From Thermoanaerobaculia bacterium (GTDB lineage Bacteria > Acidobacteriota > Thermoanaerobaculia > Multivoradales > JAHZIX01): a stretch of 64,000 nucleotides of DNA. The notes under the pieces are model-generated. The model saw only the letters and a list, made by a program, of their open reading frames with translations, had not been told where the DNA came from and made no database searches. Each line of letters opens with the position of its first letter. Positions within the stretch are counted from its first letter, which is position 1. The position numbers and the translations under genes were made by a program. The DNA lies in contig JALXFE010000342.1 in the NCBI GenBank assembly GCA_027069135.1, forward strand, positions 40,576 through 104,575. The letters run 5' to 3'. This document shows positions 9,586-17,561 of the stretch, one piece after another.

Positions 9586-11586
9586 TCAGGCGAAACTAGC
9601 TTCGAGGACCCGACGAAGGCTACCGGCCAAGTCTTCGTCCTTTTGCAGCATGGCCATGATCCCCTGCTCTACCAACAGACTGTCCTGGTGCGAGAGGTCC
9701 CGGGCGGTGACGATGACGACCTTCATGTCGTGGAATCGAGGATCTCTGCGAACATCGTTCAAGAATGCGATGCCGTCCATCCCGGGCATAATCAGGTCGA
9801 CGAGGATCAGATCCGGCCGTTGGCGCTGCATTTCTTCCAACGCCGCAGGGCCGGAAGCGGCGAAGCTCAGCTGAGCCCCCGTGCTGAGCAGATGCGCCTC
9901 CAGAAGCTTGCGCTCCCCCTCTTCGTCGTCGACCACGAGGATTCGGGAGGCCCCCAGCGGACAGGCCCGCTCCACGACCTCCAGGAGGTCCTCCGTCTCG
10001 ACGGGTTTCCTCAAGACCTCGAGGGCACCCAGGATCGTTCCTCGCTGCTCCTTGGCCTCGACGCTGACCACCACGACGGGAGTCTCGGCCAGAGCTTCGT
10101 CGGCCTTGAGATTGGCCAAGACCTCCCACCCGCTCATTCTCGGCATGTTCAGATCGAGGACGATGAGGGCCGGGAGCTGGCGCTTGGCGGCCAGAAGCCC
10201 CTCCTCCCCCGAGGCCGCCACTTCGACATCGCATCCCATCTCACCCAAAAGGCGATGGAGCAAGATGCGCGAGTCGGCGCTATCGTCCACCACCAAGACC
10301 TTCCGACCCGCAAACTGGGGGTCCTGCAGGTATTCGTCCCGGATCTCCTCGAGAATGGGGATCTCCTGAGAGTCGTAGATCTCCTCTTCGAGGTTCTCTT
10401 CTTTCGAGGACTGCTGCGCTGCAAACGCCACTCGGAAGGTCGAGCCCACTTCGAGGGAGCTCACGACGCTCAGCTCATAGCCCATCAACTCACATAGGGA
10501 CTTGCTGATCGACAGACCGAGCCCGGTGCCCCCATAGCGGCGAGCCGTTCCGGCATCCCCCTGGCGAAAGGCGTCGAAGATCCTCGGCAGACGGTCCTTG
10601 GCGATCCCGATCCCGCTATCGATGACTTCCAAGGAGGTCGGCTGCAAGGTTGCGGCGTCGGAGCGCAGACGTACCGTCACCGTTCCCTCTTCCGTGAACT
10701 TGAGGGCGTTGCTGATCAGGTTGATCAATACTTGCCGCAACTTGAGCTCGTCGGTTTCGAAGGGAGTGATGCTCGGCGGTACCCGCAGGACGAGACGGAC
10801 TTCCCGGTCCACGATTTGCCCTCGCATCTGCCCGACCGTATCGCGGAGCAACTCCTTTACATCCAGCCGGACGAGGTTGACCTCGAGCTTCCCGGATTCC
10901 ACTTTGGAGAGATCCAGAATGTCGTTGATCAAAGTCAGGAGATGCTCGCCGTTGGCACCAATCCGGCTCAGATACCGCATCTGCTCCGGACTGAGCCTCC
11001 CCTCCTTGTTCTTGAGCAGGACGTTGGCGAAGCCGATGACCGAATTCAAGGGGCTGCGCAGCTCGTGGCTCATGCTGGCGAGGAATTGGCTCTTGGCCCG
11101 GCTGGCGTCCTCGGCCACCTCTTTGGCGATCTGCAGCGCTCGCTGGACCTTCTCCCGCTCCCGGATTTCTCGTTGGAGCTCCTGGCTGCGCTGGGAAAGC
11201 TCCGTCGTACGCTCGCGGACGCGCTGCTCTAGCTCCTCGTGGGCGCGGCGTAAGTCAGCTTCCGCCCGCCGCCGGGCTCCGATGTTCGGCAACCACAGCC
11301 AGAGGCCGACGGCCAAGAAGGAAAAGCCGCCGAGAAAACCGACGACCTTTTCGACGAAGCTTTGCTGCGGCGTGCGGCCTAGAATCACGAAGCGGCTAAG
11401 GCTGTCGAAATGGTCGCTCAGGTCCACCACGGCCCCCAGCAGGAGGAGAAAGAACCCTATTTCGATCAGCCGGAAGCCCCGCTCCCGGCGCAGATCCTCC
11501 CGGTACCCGACGCGCCAGGCGATCGTGACTACTAGAACCAACACCACCACGATGATGGATTCTAGAAAAAAGCTGAACGGAAGCAT
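9586..11586 (-). CDS. Hybrid sensor histidine kinase with two receiver domains
   Basis: About 666 residues from ATG 11586; the open frame extends further but this start precedes the first membrane helix. Order: two membrane segments, a third near residue 100, a coiled coil (RRAHEELEQRVRERTTEL), HisKA with the phospho-acceptor H-box (SMSHELRSPLNSVIGF), an HATPase domain (N-box LINLISNALKFT, G1 DSGIGIAKDR, G2 YGGTGLGLSIS), then two REC domains (VLVVDDSADS...LDLNMPRMSG and ILVVDDEEGE...VDLIMPGMDG). No sensor domain is seen, so signal input may be through the membrane part or a partner. No output DNA-binding protein is adjacent. It is divergent from the SDR gene across about 100 bp. Confidence 0.88.
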   Translation of the reverse strand: MLPFSFFLESIIVVVLVLVVTIAWRVGYREDLRRERGFRLIEIGFFLLLLGAVVDLSDHFDSLSRFVILGRTPQQSFVEKVVGFLGGFSFLAVGLWLWLPNIGARRRAEADLRRAHEELEQRVRERTTELSQRSQELQREIREREKVQRALQIAKEVAEDASRAKSQFLASMSHELRSPLNSVIGFANVLLKNKEGRLSPEQMRYLSRIGANGEHLLTLINDILDLSKVESGKLEVNLVRLDVKELLRDTVGQMRGQIVDREVRLVLRVPPSITPFETDELKLRQVLINLISNALKFTEEGTVTVRLRSDAATLQPTSLEVIDSGIGIAKDRLPRIFDAFRQGDAGTARRYGGTGLGLSISKSLCELMGYELSVVSSLEVGSTFRVAFAAQQSSKEENLEEEIYDSQEIPILEEIRDEYLQDPQFAGRKVLVVDDSADSRILLHRLLGEMGCDVEVAASGEEGLLAAKRQLPALIVLDLNMPRMSGWEVLANLKADEALAETPVVVVSVEAKEQRGTILGALEVLRKPVETEDLLEVVERACPLGASRILVVDDEEGERKLLEAHLLSTGAQLSFAASGPAALEEMQRQRPDLILVDLIMPGMDGIAFLNDVRRDPRFHDMKVVIVTARDLSHQDSLLVEQGIMAMLQKDEDLAGSLRRVLEASFA

Positions 11587-11632
11587 TGTGGCCCCACCTC
11601 CCCACTCGGATTCGCGGGATCGAGAAGGTGAG

Positions 11633-11640
11633 ATTATACT
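11633..11640. promoter_or_regulatory. Putative -10 box in the kinase/SDR divergent region
   Basis: ATTATACT reads as a perfect TATAAT on the minus strand (11638-11633), suited to the kinase gene, and as TATACT on the plus strand (11635-11640), suited to the SDR gene. The -35 regions are poor on both sides, so this is a weak call. Confidence 0.35.
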
Positions 11641-11687
11641 CCTCCGGCCAGTGGGATCTGAGACCGGCGTCAAACTATGGAGAATTC

Positions 11688-12461
11688 ATGCAACAGACAT
11701 TGAAAGACCGTGCAGCCTTGGTCACCGGCGGAGGATCCGGCATCGGTCTGGCCATCGCCAAGGCCCTGGTCGCGGCGGGGGCGAAGGTCGCGATTTCCGG
11801 TCGACGGCGAGACCCCCTGGACCAGGCCGTCGCGGACCTCGACAAAGACGGGGGGCAGGCCTTGGCGGTTCCCGGGGATGTGGCCGACCCGGCGGACGCC
11901 CGGCGCATGGTCGAGGAGACCGTCGAAGCTTTCGGGGGCCTACAAATCCTCGTGAACAATGCCGGTATCGCCCGTGGCGGCCCCCTTGCGGACATGTCTC
12001 CGGAGACCGTTCATGCCGTCGTCGACATCGACTTGAAGGGCCCGATCTTCGTCACCCAGGCCGCCCTTCCCCACCTCCGAGAGCATCGCGAGGGGGACGG
12101 TGCGGCGGTGGTCAACATCTCCTCCTCTGTAACCTTCTCCGCCACGCCGAATTTCTCGGTGTATTCCGCCGCCAAGGCCGGTGTCGAGATGCTCACCCGC
12201 TGCTGGGCTCTCGATCATGCAAAAGACCGTATCCGCTGCAACGCCATCAGCCCCGGTGTGGTAGAAACGCCGATCTTCGAGACCATGATGAGCGCCGCCG
12301 CAGCCTCCCGAGCCCTCGGTCAATTCGCCTCCGCGACCCCTCTGGGCCGGGTCGGTCAACCCCAAGACATCGCCGAGTTGGCTCTGTTTCTTGCCGATCC
12401 CCGGAGCCGTTGGATGACCGGTGCCATCATCCCCCTGGACGGCGGTTTGAGTCTTGCCTGA
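11688..12461 (+). CDS. Short-chain dehydrogenase/reductase (SDR)
   Basis: A 257-residue classical SDR. The N-terminal Rossmann motif is TGGGSGIG (about residues 13-20); NNAG is present (LVNNAGIARGG), and the catalytic Ser and YxxxK are in NISSSV and YSAAK. The family reduces or oxidises a hydroxyl/carbonyl group with NAD(P)H; the substrate cannot be told from sequence. ATG 11688 is preferred to upstream in-frame starts because it directly precedes the conserved fold. It may share a divergent promoter with the histidine kinase. Confidence 0.9.
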   Translation: MQQTLKDRAALVTGGGSGIGLAIAKALVAAGAKVAISGRRRDPLDQAVADLDKDGGQALAVPGDVADPADARRMVEETVEAFGGLQILVNNAGIARGGPLADMSPETVHAVVDIDLKGPIFVTQAALPHLREHREGDGAAVVNISSSVTFSATPNFSVYSAAKAGVEMLTRCWALDHAKDRIRCNAISPGVVETPIFETMMSAAAASRALGQFASATPLGRVGQPQDIAELALFLADPRSRWMTGAIIPLDGGLSLA

Positions 12462-12520
12462 AGCCCGCCCCTAGGATCGTTTCTATTTCAGATTTCAAAG
12501 AAGCCAAGCGAGGTTAGACC

Positions 12521-13435
12521 ATGGGCCTATTGTCCGGATCCGCCAGTATCAGCCGTTTCAAAGTCGTCAGCCGACCTCCGGAGCCGGATTTCGAAACAGC
12601 GCGTTTCACCGAAATCCAACCCGGGTCCGAGGTGCGGGAGCGCTCCGGCTTTGTGCCCATGGAACCGGAGGCCGCCTACCAGGTGGGCCACGAGCGCTTC
12701 GCCTTTAGGGTCCGTCAGGACCAGCTCAAACCGGATCCGACGGCGGTGCGGGAACGGGTCAAGGATCTTATCCGCATCGAGCTCGACACCAGCGGCGCCA
12801 GCTCCGTGGGGCCCAAGAAACGCAAAATGCTCCGTGAGCTGGCGGAAGAGGAGCTCATCGTTCGCTCCTCCCCGCGGTCCAAGATCGTCGAAGGGACCAT
12901 CGACGGCGAGACCCTCTACATCGCCAGCACCGCCAAGAACTTCCTCGGCACCGTCCTGCTGCTGCTACGCCAGGTGGGAGTCGTGGTCGAACCTTTCGCC
13001 CCCTGGACCGCGGACGGAAGCGCCGAGGAGATAGAGAGCGAATTGATCGAAATCCGCGAGCCCGGCCACTCGGTCCTCGGCTGCCGCTTTCTCAAAGCCT
13101 TGCTCGAAGACCGGGAGCTGCTCATGGAACCGGTGACCGGCAGCGTACGGCTGCAGACCCGGGAAGCCAAGGTCTCCCTCACCGGCGCCGTCTTGACGGA
13201 GCTCTTCCGCTATGTCGAGCAGGACGCAGAGATTCTCTCCGCCAAGCTCACCACCGGTGAGATCACCTTCCGCCTGGACGGCCCCAGCTTCCGCATCACC
13301 GGCCTCTCCATCGAAACCGCCCGCCACGACCATTGGACCGAGCTCCTCGACGAACGGATCGAAAAAATCTCCGCCGCCTACGAGCTCTTGGACGGAAAAT
13401 ACGCCAGCCTCGCGGAACAGCTGGTCAAGAGCTGA
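12521..13435 (+). CDS. RdgC-like recombination-associated protein
   Basis: A 304-residue protein starting MGLLSGSASISRFKVV. The layout resembles RdgC: an early GFVP motif, a long charged helical part (PTAVRERVKDLIRIEL...GPKKRKMLRELAEEEL), then an SKIVEGTIDGETLYIASTAKNFLGTVLLLLRQVG segment similar to the RdgC region with its ID...NG...VD.AS.K motif. RdgC binds DNA as a ring and restrains RecA. Similarity is judged by eye and is remote, so the name is tentative. The Sec ArsC-like gene starts 18 bp downstream on the same strand. Confidence 0.6.
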   Translation: MGLLSGSASISRFKVVSRPPEPDFETARFTEIQPGSEVRERSGFVPMEPEAAYQVGHERFAFRVRQDQLKPDPTAVRERVKDLIRIELDTSGASSVGPKKRKMLRELAEEELIVRSSPRSKIVEGTIDGETLYIASTAKNFLGTVLLLLRQVGVVVEPFAPWTADGSAEEIESELIEIREPGHSVLGCRFLKALLEDRELLMEPVTGSVRLQTREAKVSLTGAVLTELFRYVEQDAEILSAKLTTGEITFRLDGPSFRITGLSIETARHDHWTELLDERIEKISAAYELLDGKYASLAEQLVKS

Positions 13436-13453
13436 GGAAGGAGAGCTAAAAAG

Positions 13454-13810
13454 GTGATCACTCTGATTTGCACCCGCACGTGAGGCACCTGTCGCAAGGC
13501 GGTCGCCTTGCTCGACGAAAAAGGCATCCCCTACGAGTACCGGGAGTACCGTTTGGATCCCTTGAGCGAGGAGGAGATCCGGGCGGTGTTGAAGAAGCTG
13601 CGGCTCCCCGCCTCGGGCGTCCTTCGTAAAGGGGATAGAGCCAACAAGGAGCTTGGGCTCACCGGGGAAGAGCCGGAGGTGGAATTGATCCGGCATATGG
13701 CCCGGCAGCCTACCCTCCTGCAGCGACCCATCGCGATCCTCGGAGACGAGGCCGTTCTCGGCCGACCGGTGGAGAGGGTCTTGGAGCTGCCAGTAGAGCC
13801 AGGACAGTAG
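13454..13810 (+). CDS. Selenocysteine-containing ArsC/Spx-family (thioredoxin-fold) protein
   Basis: The open frame from GTG 13454 has one in-frame TGA at 13481-13483. With Sec at codon 10 it gives a 118-residue protein, the usual ArsC/Spx length, starting VITLICTRTUGTCRKAVALL. Relatives have Cys-x-x-Cys or Cys-x-x-Ser followed by RKA at this place, so Sec10-x-x-Cys13 replaces the redox motif. The rest is typical: IPYEYREYRLDPLSEEEI and a C-terminal ARQPTLLQRPIAIL. No start codon between the TGA and the conserved region restores the active site. A SECIS-like hairpin lies 17 nt after the TGA, and a GGAAGGAG ribosome-binding site precedes the GTG. Probable role: thiol/selenol reductase (arsenate-reductase-like or disulfide exchange); substrate unknown. 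Confidence 0.85.
13491..13516 (+). promoter_or_regulatory. SECIS-like hairpin of the ArsC-like gene
   Basis: A perfect 7-bp stem (GCAAGGC, 13494-13500, with GCCTTGC, 13505-13511) closes the loop GGTC (13501-13504). An outer GTC/GAC pair extends it past a two-base bulge. The loop begins 17 nt after the UGA. The size, distance and G in the first two loop bases fit the known rule for bacterial SECIS elements bound by SelB. The same GGTC loop is found after the UGA of selD and of the M16 gene. Confidence 0.85.
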
Positions 13811-13888
13811 AGACGGGCCAGTAGAGACGGGCCAGTAGAGACGGGCCAGTAGAGACGGGCCAGTAGAGACGGGCCAGTAGAGCCGGGC
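13791..13888 (+). repeat. Tandem 14-bp repeat (about 7 units)
   Basis: The unit CAGTAGAGACGGGC occurs five times exactly from 13805, followed by one unit with a single change (13875-13888). A diverged first unit (13791-13804) lies in the last codons of the Sec ArsC-like gene, whose TAG stop falls inside the second unit. The array looks like slippage expansion of the gene's 3' end. Confidence 0.9.
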
Positions 13889-13949
13889 TGGTTGCGAGCC
13901 CGCCGGGCGGCGGCCAGGGGAGGGCTGGAAGTCCGATGGAGGGCTCTGG

Positions 13950-14903
13950 TCAGGGGATCATCTGGATCTTTCGCACCCCGGACTTGGCGGCGTGCTCCAG
14001 GGCTTCAAGGGCCTGGCGGAGCGGATACTCACCGTCGATCAAGGGCTCGACGGCAATGGCGCCTTGCTCCAGGAGGCGAAGAGCCGGCTCGAAGGGGCCG
14101 CAGCGGGAGCCCAGGACTCGCACTTCTGCGACCACCAACTTGGTCAGGTCCACGGTGACTCTCTTGGCGAGAGTGCTCTTCAGGACCAGATCCCCCTTGG
14201 GGCGGACCAGGCGTAGGGACTCGGCCAGACCGCCCTCGTTGCCGGTGGCCTCGACCACCAGATCGAAAGCATCGCTGGGCGACTCCGAGGCCAGGCCGGT
14301 CTCCAAACCGAGCCTCTCGGGCAGGGTCAGCGACTCCTTCCGGCGACCGAGGACCTTGGGGGCGCCGCCGGCTAAGGCCAGGACCTGGGCAATCAATAGG
14401 CCTAGACGCCCTGGGCCCACCACCGCCACCCGCGCCGAAGGGGGCAAAGGTAGCTGCTCCCGAATGCGCAGGGCGGCGGCCAGAGGCTCTGCAAAGACCG
14501 CGACCCGATCCTCGAGGCTCTCCGGGACCGGCAGAAGGTTCGCTTCCGGCAGGGTCAGGTAATCGGCGAAGGCACCGTCCTTGCCATCGATCCCTAGGAC
14601 CTTGCGTCGGGGGCAATGCTCTGGACCGGAGCCTATGCATTCCGGGCATTGGCGGCAGCCCAGGTTGATCGAACCGACGACCCGCTGTCCTTGCCACTCC
14701 GGATCTTCCGACTCCTCGACGACGCCGACGAACTCATGCCCTAAGACCCCACGAAAGGCGCGGTAGCCCTTGAGGATCTCCAAATCCGTGGCGCAGATTC
14801 CCAATCGGATCACCCGGATGAGAGCCTCCCCGGGGCCCCGCTCCGGGAGGGGGCGGTTCAGGACGAGGCGAGGGCCGGTGTCGGTGACCTCAACCGCTCG
14901 CAC
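13950..14903 (-). CDS. Zinc-dependent medium-chain alcohol dehydrogenase-like protein
   Basis: A 317-residue MDR-superfamily protein. Catalytic zinc ligands appear as GICATD (Cys) and GHEFVG (His, Glu). The structural-zinc lobe has the cysteines CRQCPECIGSGPEHC. The Rossmann segment VAVVGPGRLGLL binds NAD(P). It is shorter than the usual 340-350 residues. A GTG start at 14903 overlaps the end of the DUF6986 gene by 14 nt, suggesting co-transcription. The substrate is unknown; sorbitol/threonine-dehydrogenase-type oxidation of a secondary alcohol is plausible. Confidence 0.85.
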   Translation of the reverse strand: MRAVEVTDTGPRLVLNRPLPERGPGEALIRVIRLGICATDLEILKGYRAFRGVLGHEFVGVVEESEDPEWQGQRVVGSINLGCRQCPECIGSGPEHCPRRKVLGIDGKDGAFADYLTLPEANLLPVPESLEDRVAVFAEPLAAALRIREQLPLPPSARVAVVGPGRLGLLIAQVLALAGGAPKVLGRRKESLTLPERLGLETGLASESPSDAFDLVVEATGNEGGLAESLRLVRPKGDLVLKSTLAKRVTVDLTKLVVAEVRVLGSRCGPFEPALRLLEQGAIAVEPLIDGEYPLRQALEALEHAAKSGVRKIQMIP

Positions 14904-16248
14904 GGCGAGTCTCGAGAATCCTCAGGAAAGAGCGCCCGCGAAGCTCCTCTAGGGTCAGGCCCGTGGCCAGCACCTCGTCTTCCGTCAAGGCTCCGCAGCT
15001 CAAGCCCCGCAGAAAGTAATTGAGCAGACCCTGACCCGTAGCGGCGTCGTCGAACACATCTCCCACCAGGGTCGCCTGGGCCGCCTGGCGGACGAAATTC
15101 GACAGGCGCTCCGTGGCCGCCTCGCGGCCTTCAAGGAAGAACGAGTAGAGGGCGGCGTAGCGGGTCGGCAGCTGGGCCGGGTGCAGATCCCAACCCTGAA
15201 AAAAGGCGTTCTCCAAGGAGTGGAGCACGTGCTCGAAGTGGAGACACCAGGCGCCATGGACCCGCCGGGCGTTCTCTTTCTCCTGCTCCCGGGTCAGCGC
15301 GGCGTCCGCGGTGGCCCGATGGGGTGCGACCGGCAGGATGTTCGTGGCGCCGTCGGAGAGGAACACTCCCGTCCCCGCCAGGGCGATCTGCATCAGGCCG
15401 CGGGCCGCATCGCAGGCCGCGTGATCCATGGTCTGCTGCTCGGCGGTGATCTCCAGGCTGGCCGTATAGTCGTAGACGCCGAAGTGGGCGCCGGTGCAGC
15501 GGCCCCGGGCGGCGGCCACCAGAGCCGGTAACGCGAGGCGTCCTTGGGGATCAAAAAGGCTCTGAGGGGTCTCCACCATCAACTCCAGCTTTAGGGAACC
15601 CGGTGCCAACCCGGCCTTCTCCTCGAAGGCCTGAAGCAGATCCACCAGGCCCGCCACCTGTTGCGGAACGGTGACCTTCGGCAAGGTGATCACGAAGCCC
15701 GCCGGCATCTCGCCGCCGGTCTTTTCGAGCAACGCGGTCAGGAAAAGATCCAAGGTCCGGGCGCCACGGCGGGCCAGCTCGCGGCTGAACGTCTTGATAC
15801 GGATTCCCAGGAACGGCGGCAGGATCCCAAACTCCGCGCCGCGAGCCACCTGGTGGGCGGCGGAGACGGCGCAGGCGTCCTCCTCCTCGTCCGGACGGTT
15901 GCCGTAGCCGTCCTCGAAATCGATGCGAAAATCCTCCACGGGCTCCCGCCGGAGCTTGGCGACGACGCGGTCGTACACCGTCTCGGCTAACTCGCTCGAA
16001 TGTTCCATGCCGATGGCGTTGGCGAAGGCCTCGGCGTCGGGGCCGTATCGCTCCAGCGATCTGAGCGCCAGCTGCCCCAGCTTCTGAGCGGAGTCTGCAC
16101 GAAAAAGATGAGCCCCACCGTAGACCGTATGTACCGGCTGCCGGGCTGTGGATTGTCCCGGGTAGAGGGCCGCCCAGGAGTCGTAGGCGCCCAGCATGGG
16201 GCCGAAAATCGTGGCGATGGCGGTGGAATCAAGGGTCGTCTTCATCAT
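14890..16248 (-). CDS. DUF6986 / CitE-like aldolase-family protein
   Basis: A 452-residue protein resembling a family annotated as DUF6986 (sometimes 'phosphoenolpyruvate kinase') with an HpcH/HpaI or CitE-like TIM-barrel. Visible barrel motifs are DFRIDFEDGYGNRPDEEED, LKLELMVETPQSL and AHFGVYDYTASLEI, equivalent to the Mg-binding acidic residues of C-C lyases. It sits between the alcohol dehydrogenase and xanthine-dehydrogenase-type genes on one strand, so a role in purine or related carbon catabolism is a reasonable inference. The reaction is not established from sequence. Confidence 0.65.
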   Translation of the reverse strand: MMKTTLDSTAIATIFGPMLGAYDSWAALYPGQSTARQPVHTVYGGAHLFRADSAQKLGQLALRSLERYGPDAEAFANAIGMEHSSELAETVYDRVVAKLRREPVEDFRIDFEDGYGNRPDEEEDACAVSAAHQVARGAEFGILPPFLGIRIKTFSRELARRGARTLDLFLTALLEKTGGEMPAGFVITLPKVTVPQQVAGLVDLLQAFEEKAGLAPGSLKLELMVETPQSLFDPQGRLALPALVAAARGRCTGAHFGVYDYTASLEITAEQQTMDHAACDAARGLMQIALAGTGVFLSDGATNILPVAPHRATADAALTREQEKENARRVHGAWCLHFEHVLHSLENAFFQGWDLHPAQLPTRYAALYSFFLEGREAATERLSNFVRQAAQATLVGDVFDDAATGQGLLNYFLRGLSCGALTEDEVLATGLTLEELRGRSFLRILETRRASG

Positions 16249-16266
16249 GGTTCCTCGGATCCTGCC

Positions 16267-17091
16267 TTATTTCTCATCTGAGAATAAGGCATGGAAGAGC
16301 GTGCGGGAAAAGACCTTCTGCCGATACTGTGCCGTCGAGCGGATATCGTCGATGGGAGAAACATCCTGCCGGATCGCAGGCATCAGATCCTCCGGTCGCC
16401 GAATGGGAGAACCGTGCTCCAACATCCCTTCGAGAGTCCGGCAACGGCAGACCGTCGGCGCCATGCTGTTGGCCACCACCCGCCAACCGGCGGCGCTGTG
16501 AGTGGCCGCGAACCCCAATTTGGTGATCGCCTGAGCCCTCCGAGGCCCGATCTTCTCGAAGACTTCTACGTCGTGGCGGCGACGCGGCAGCCGTACCGCC
16601 CGGACCAGCTGGTTGGGGCGACGCCGCATCTGCTTATAGCCCAAATAGAACTCCGAAAGAGGAATTTCCTCCTCCCCTTGAGTCGAGACCAACTCCACCA
16701 CCGCGTCGTAGGCCATCAAGACCGGAACCCCGTCGGCTGCCGGGGATGCGTTGACGATATTCCCCGCCCAGGTGCCCCGGGCCTGGATCTGCACCGCTCC
16801 CACCTGCCGACCGGCCTTTTCAAGGAGCGGGAAGGCATCGCAGACCGCCCGGTCCCCGAGGGTCTGCCAATAGGTCACTCCCCCCCCCAGGATGAGAGCG
16901 CTGTCGCTCCAGCGGATCGCTCGGAGCTCCGCCAATTGGGAAAGATCGAGGAAGGTGCGGCCGTGATCCTCGAAACGCTGGGGCCAGTGGACCAGAAGAT
17001 CGGTTCCTCCCGCCAGGGGAACGGCCTTTCCATCGGAGGCCGCCAACATCTCGCAGGCTTCCTCGAGATCCGAGGGAAAGAGCATCGTCAT
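16267..17091 (-). CDS. Xanthine dehydrogenase family FAD-binding subunit
   Basis: A 274-residue protein with the FAD-binding PCMH-type fold: AVPLAGGTDLLVHW near residue 30 and ARGTWAGNIVNASPAADGVPVLMAYDA near 105-130 bind FAD. A CO-dehydrogenase-flavoprotein C-domain follows. It passes electrons from the 2Fe-2S subunit to NAD or another acceptor. The start overlaps the stop of the 2Fe-2S gene (ATGA-type), placing it in the operon MoCo subunit - 2Fe-2S subunit - FAD subunit. Confidence 0.9.
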   Translation of the reverse strand: MTMLFPSDLEEACEMLAASDGKAVPLAGGTDLLVHWPQRFEDHGRTFLDLSQLAELRAIRWSDSALILGGGVTYWQTLGDRAVCDAFPLLEKAGRQVGAVQIQARGTWAGNIVNASPAADGVPVLMAYDAVVELVSTQGEEEIPLSEFYLGYKQMRRRPNQLVRAVRLPRRRHDVEVFEKIGPRRAQAITKLGFAATHSAAGWRVVANSMAPTVCRCRTLEGMLEHGSPIRRPEDLMPAIRQDVSPIDDIRSTAQYRQKVFSRTLFHALFSDEK

Positions 17092-17561
17092 GGCGATGTT
17101 TCCTCCTGGCGCAGAGCCTCGGCGATCCCTTCGATGATGCCGTCATAGCCCGTGCAACGGCAGAGGTTCCCCGCCATCAGCTGGCGGACGGACGCACGCT
17201 CTAGCAGCCCCGGATGATCGATCACAAACCGAGCGGTCATCACGACGCCGGGAGTGCAGGCGCCGCATTGGGTCGCACCGGACGTGTGAAGCTCGACGAG
17301 AGCCTCCGGCGCCACGCTCTCTACGGTGTCCACCCGGCGATTCCGGACCTGACCGACCAGGATCAGGCAGGAGTTGACGGGAACTCCGTCGAGATGCACG
17401 GTGCAGGCGCCGCATTCGCCTTCGCCGCAACCCTCCTTGGTCCCGGGCAACCCCAAGCGGTAGCGCAGGACGTCCAGGAGCCGCTCGGTTCCGGTACCGC
17501 TGAACCGGATCTCTTCGCCATTCAGGGTGAAGCCGATGTCTCGGTGCTCGGGCTTCGTCAT
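17088..17561 (-). CDS. Xanthine dehydrogenase family (2Fe-2S)-binding subunit
   Basis: A 157-residue protein with two 2Fe-2S domains. The plant-ferredoxin-like cluster ligands are CGEGECGAC...C (about residues 45-67); the C-terminal helical domain has CGACTPG and CRCTGY. It carries electrons from the molybdenum site to FAD. It overlaps both neighbours by 4 bp, indicating translational coupling. Confidence 0.93.
   Translation of the reverse strand: MTKPEHRDIGFTLNGEEIRFSGTGTERLLDVLRYRLGLPGTKEGCGEGECGACTVHLDGVPVNSCLILVGQVRNRRVDTVESVAPEALVELHTSGATQCGACTPGVVMTARFVIDHPGLLERASVRQLMAGNLCRCTGYDGIIEGIAEALRQEETSP

Noticed and set aside
13454..13510. ArsC-like gene as a simple nonsense-mutated pseudogene
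   Set aside because: The UGA sits exactly on the catalytic residue, a perfect SECIS-like hairpin follows at the correct distance, the rest of the frame is intact and the host has full Sec machinery.
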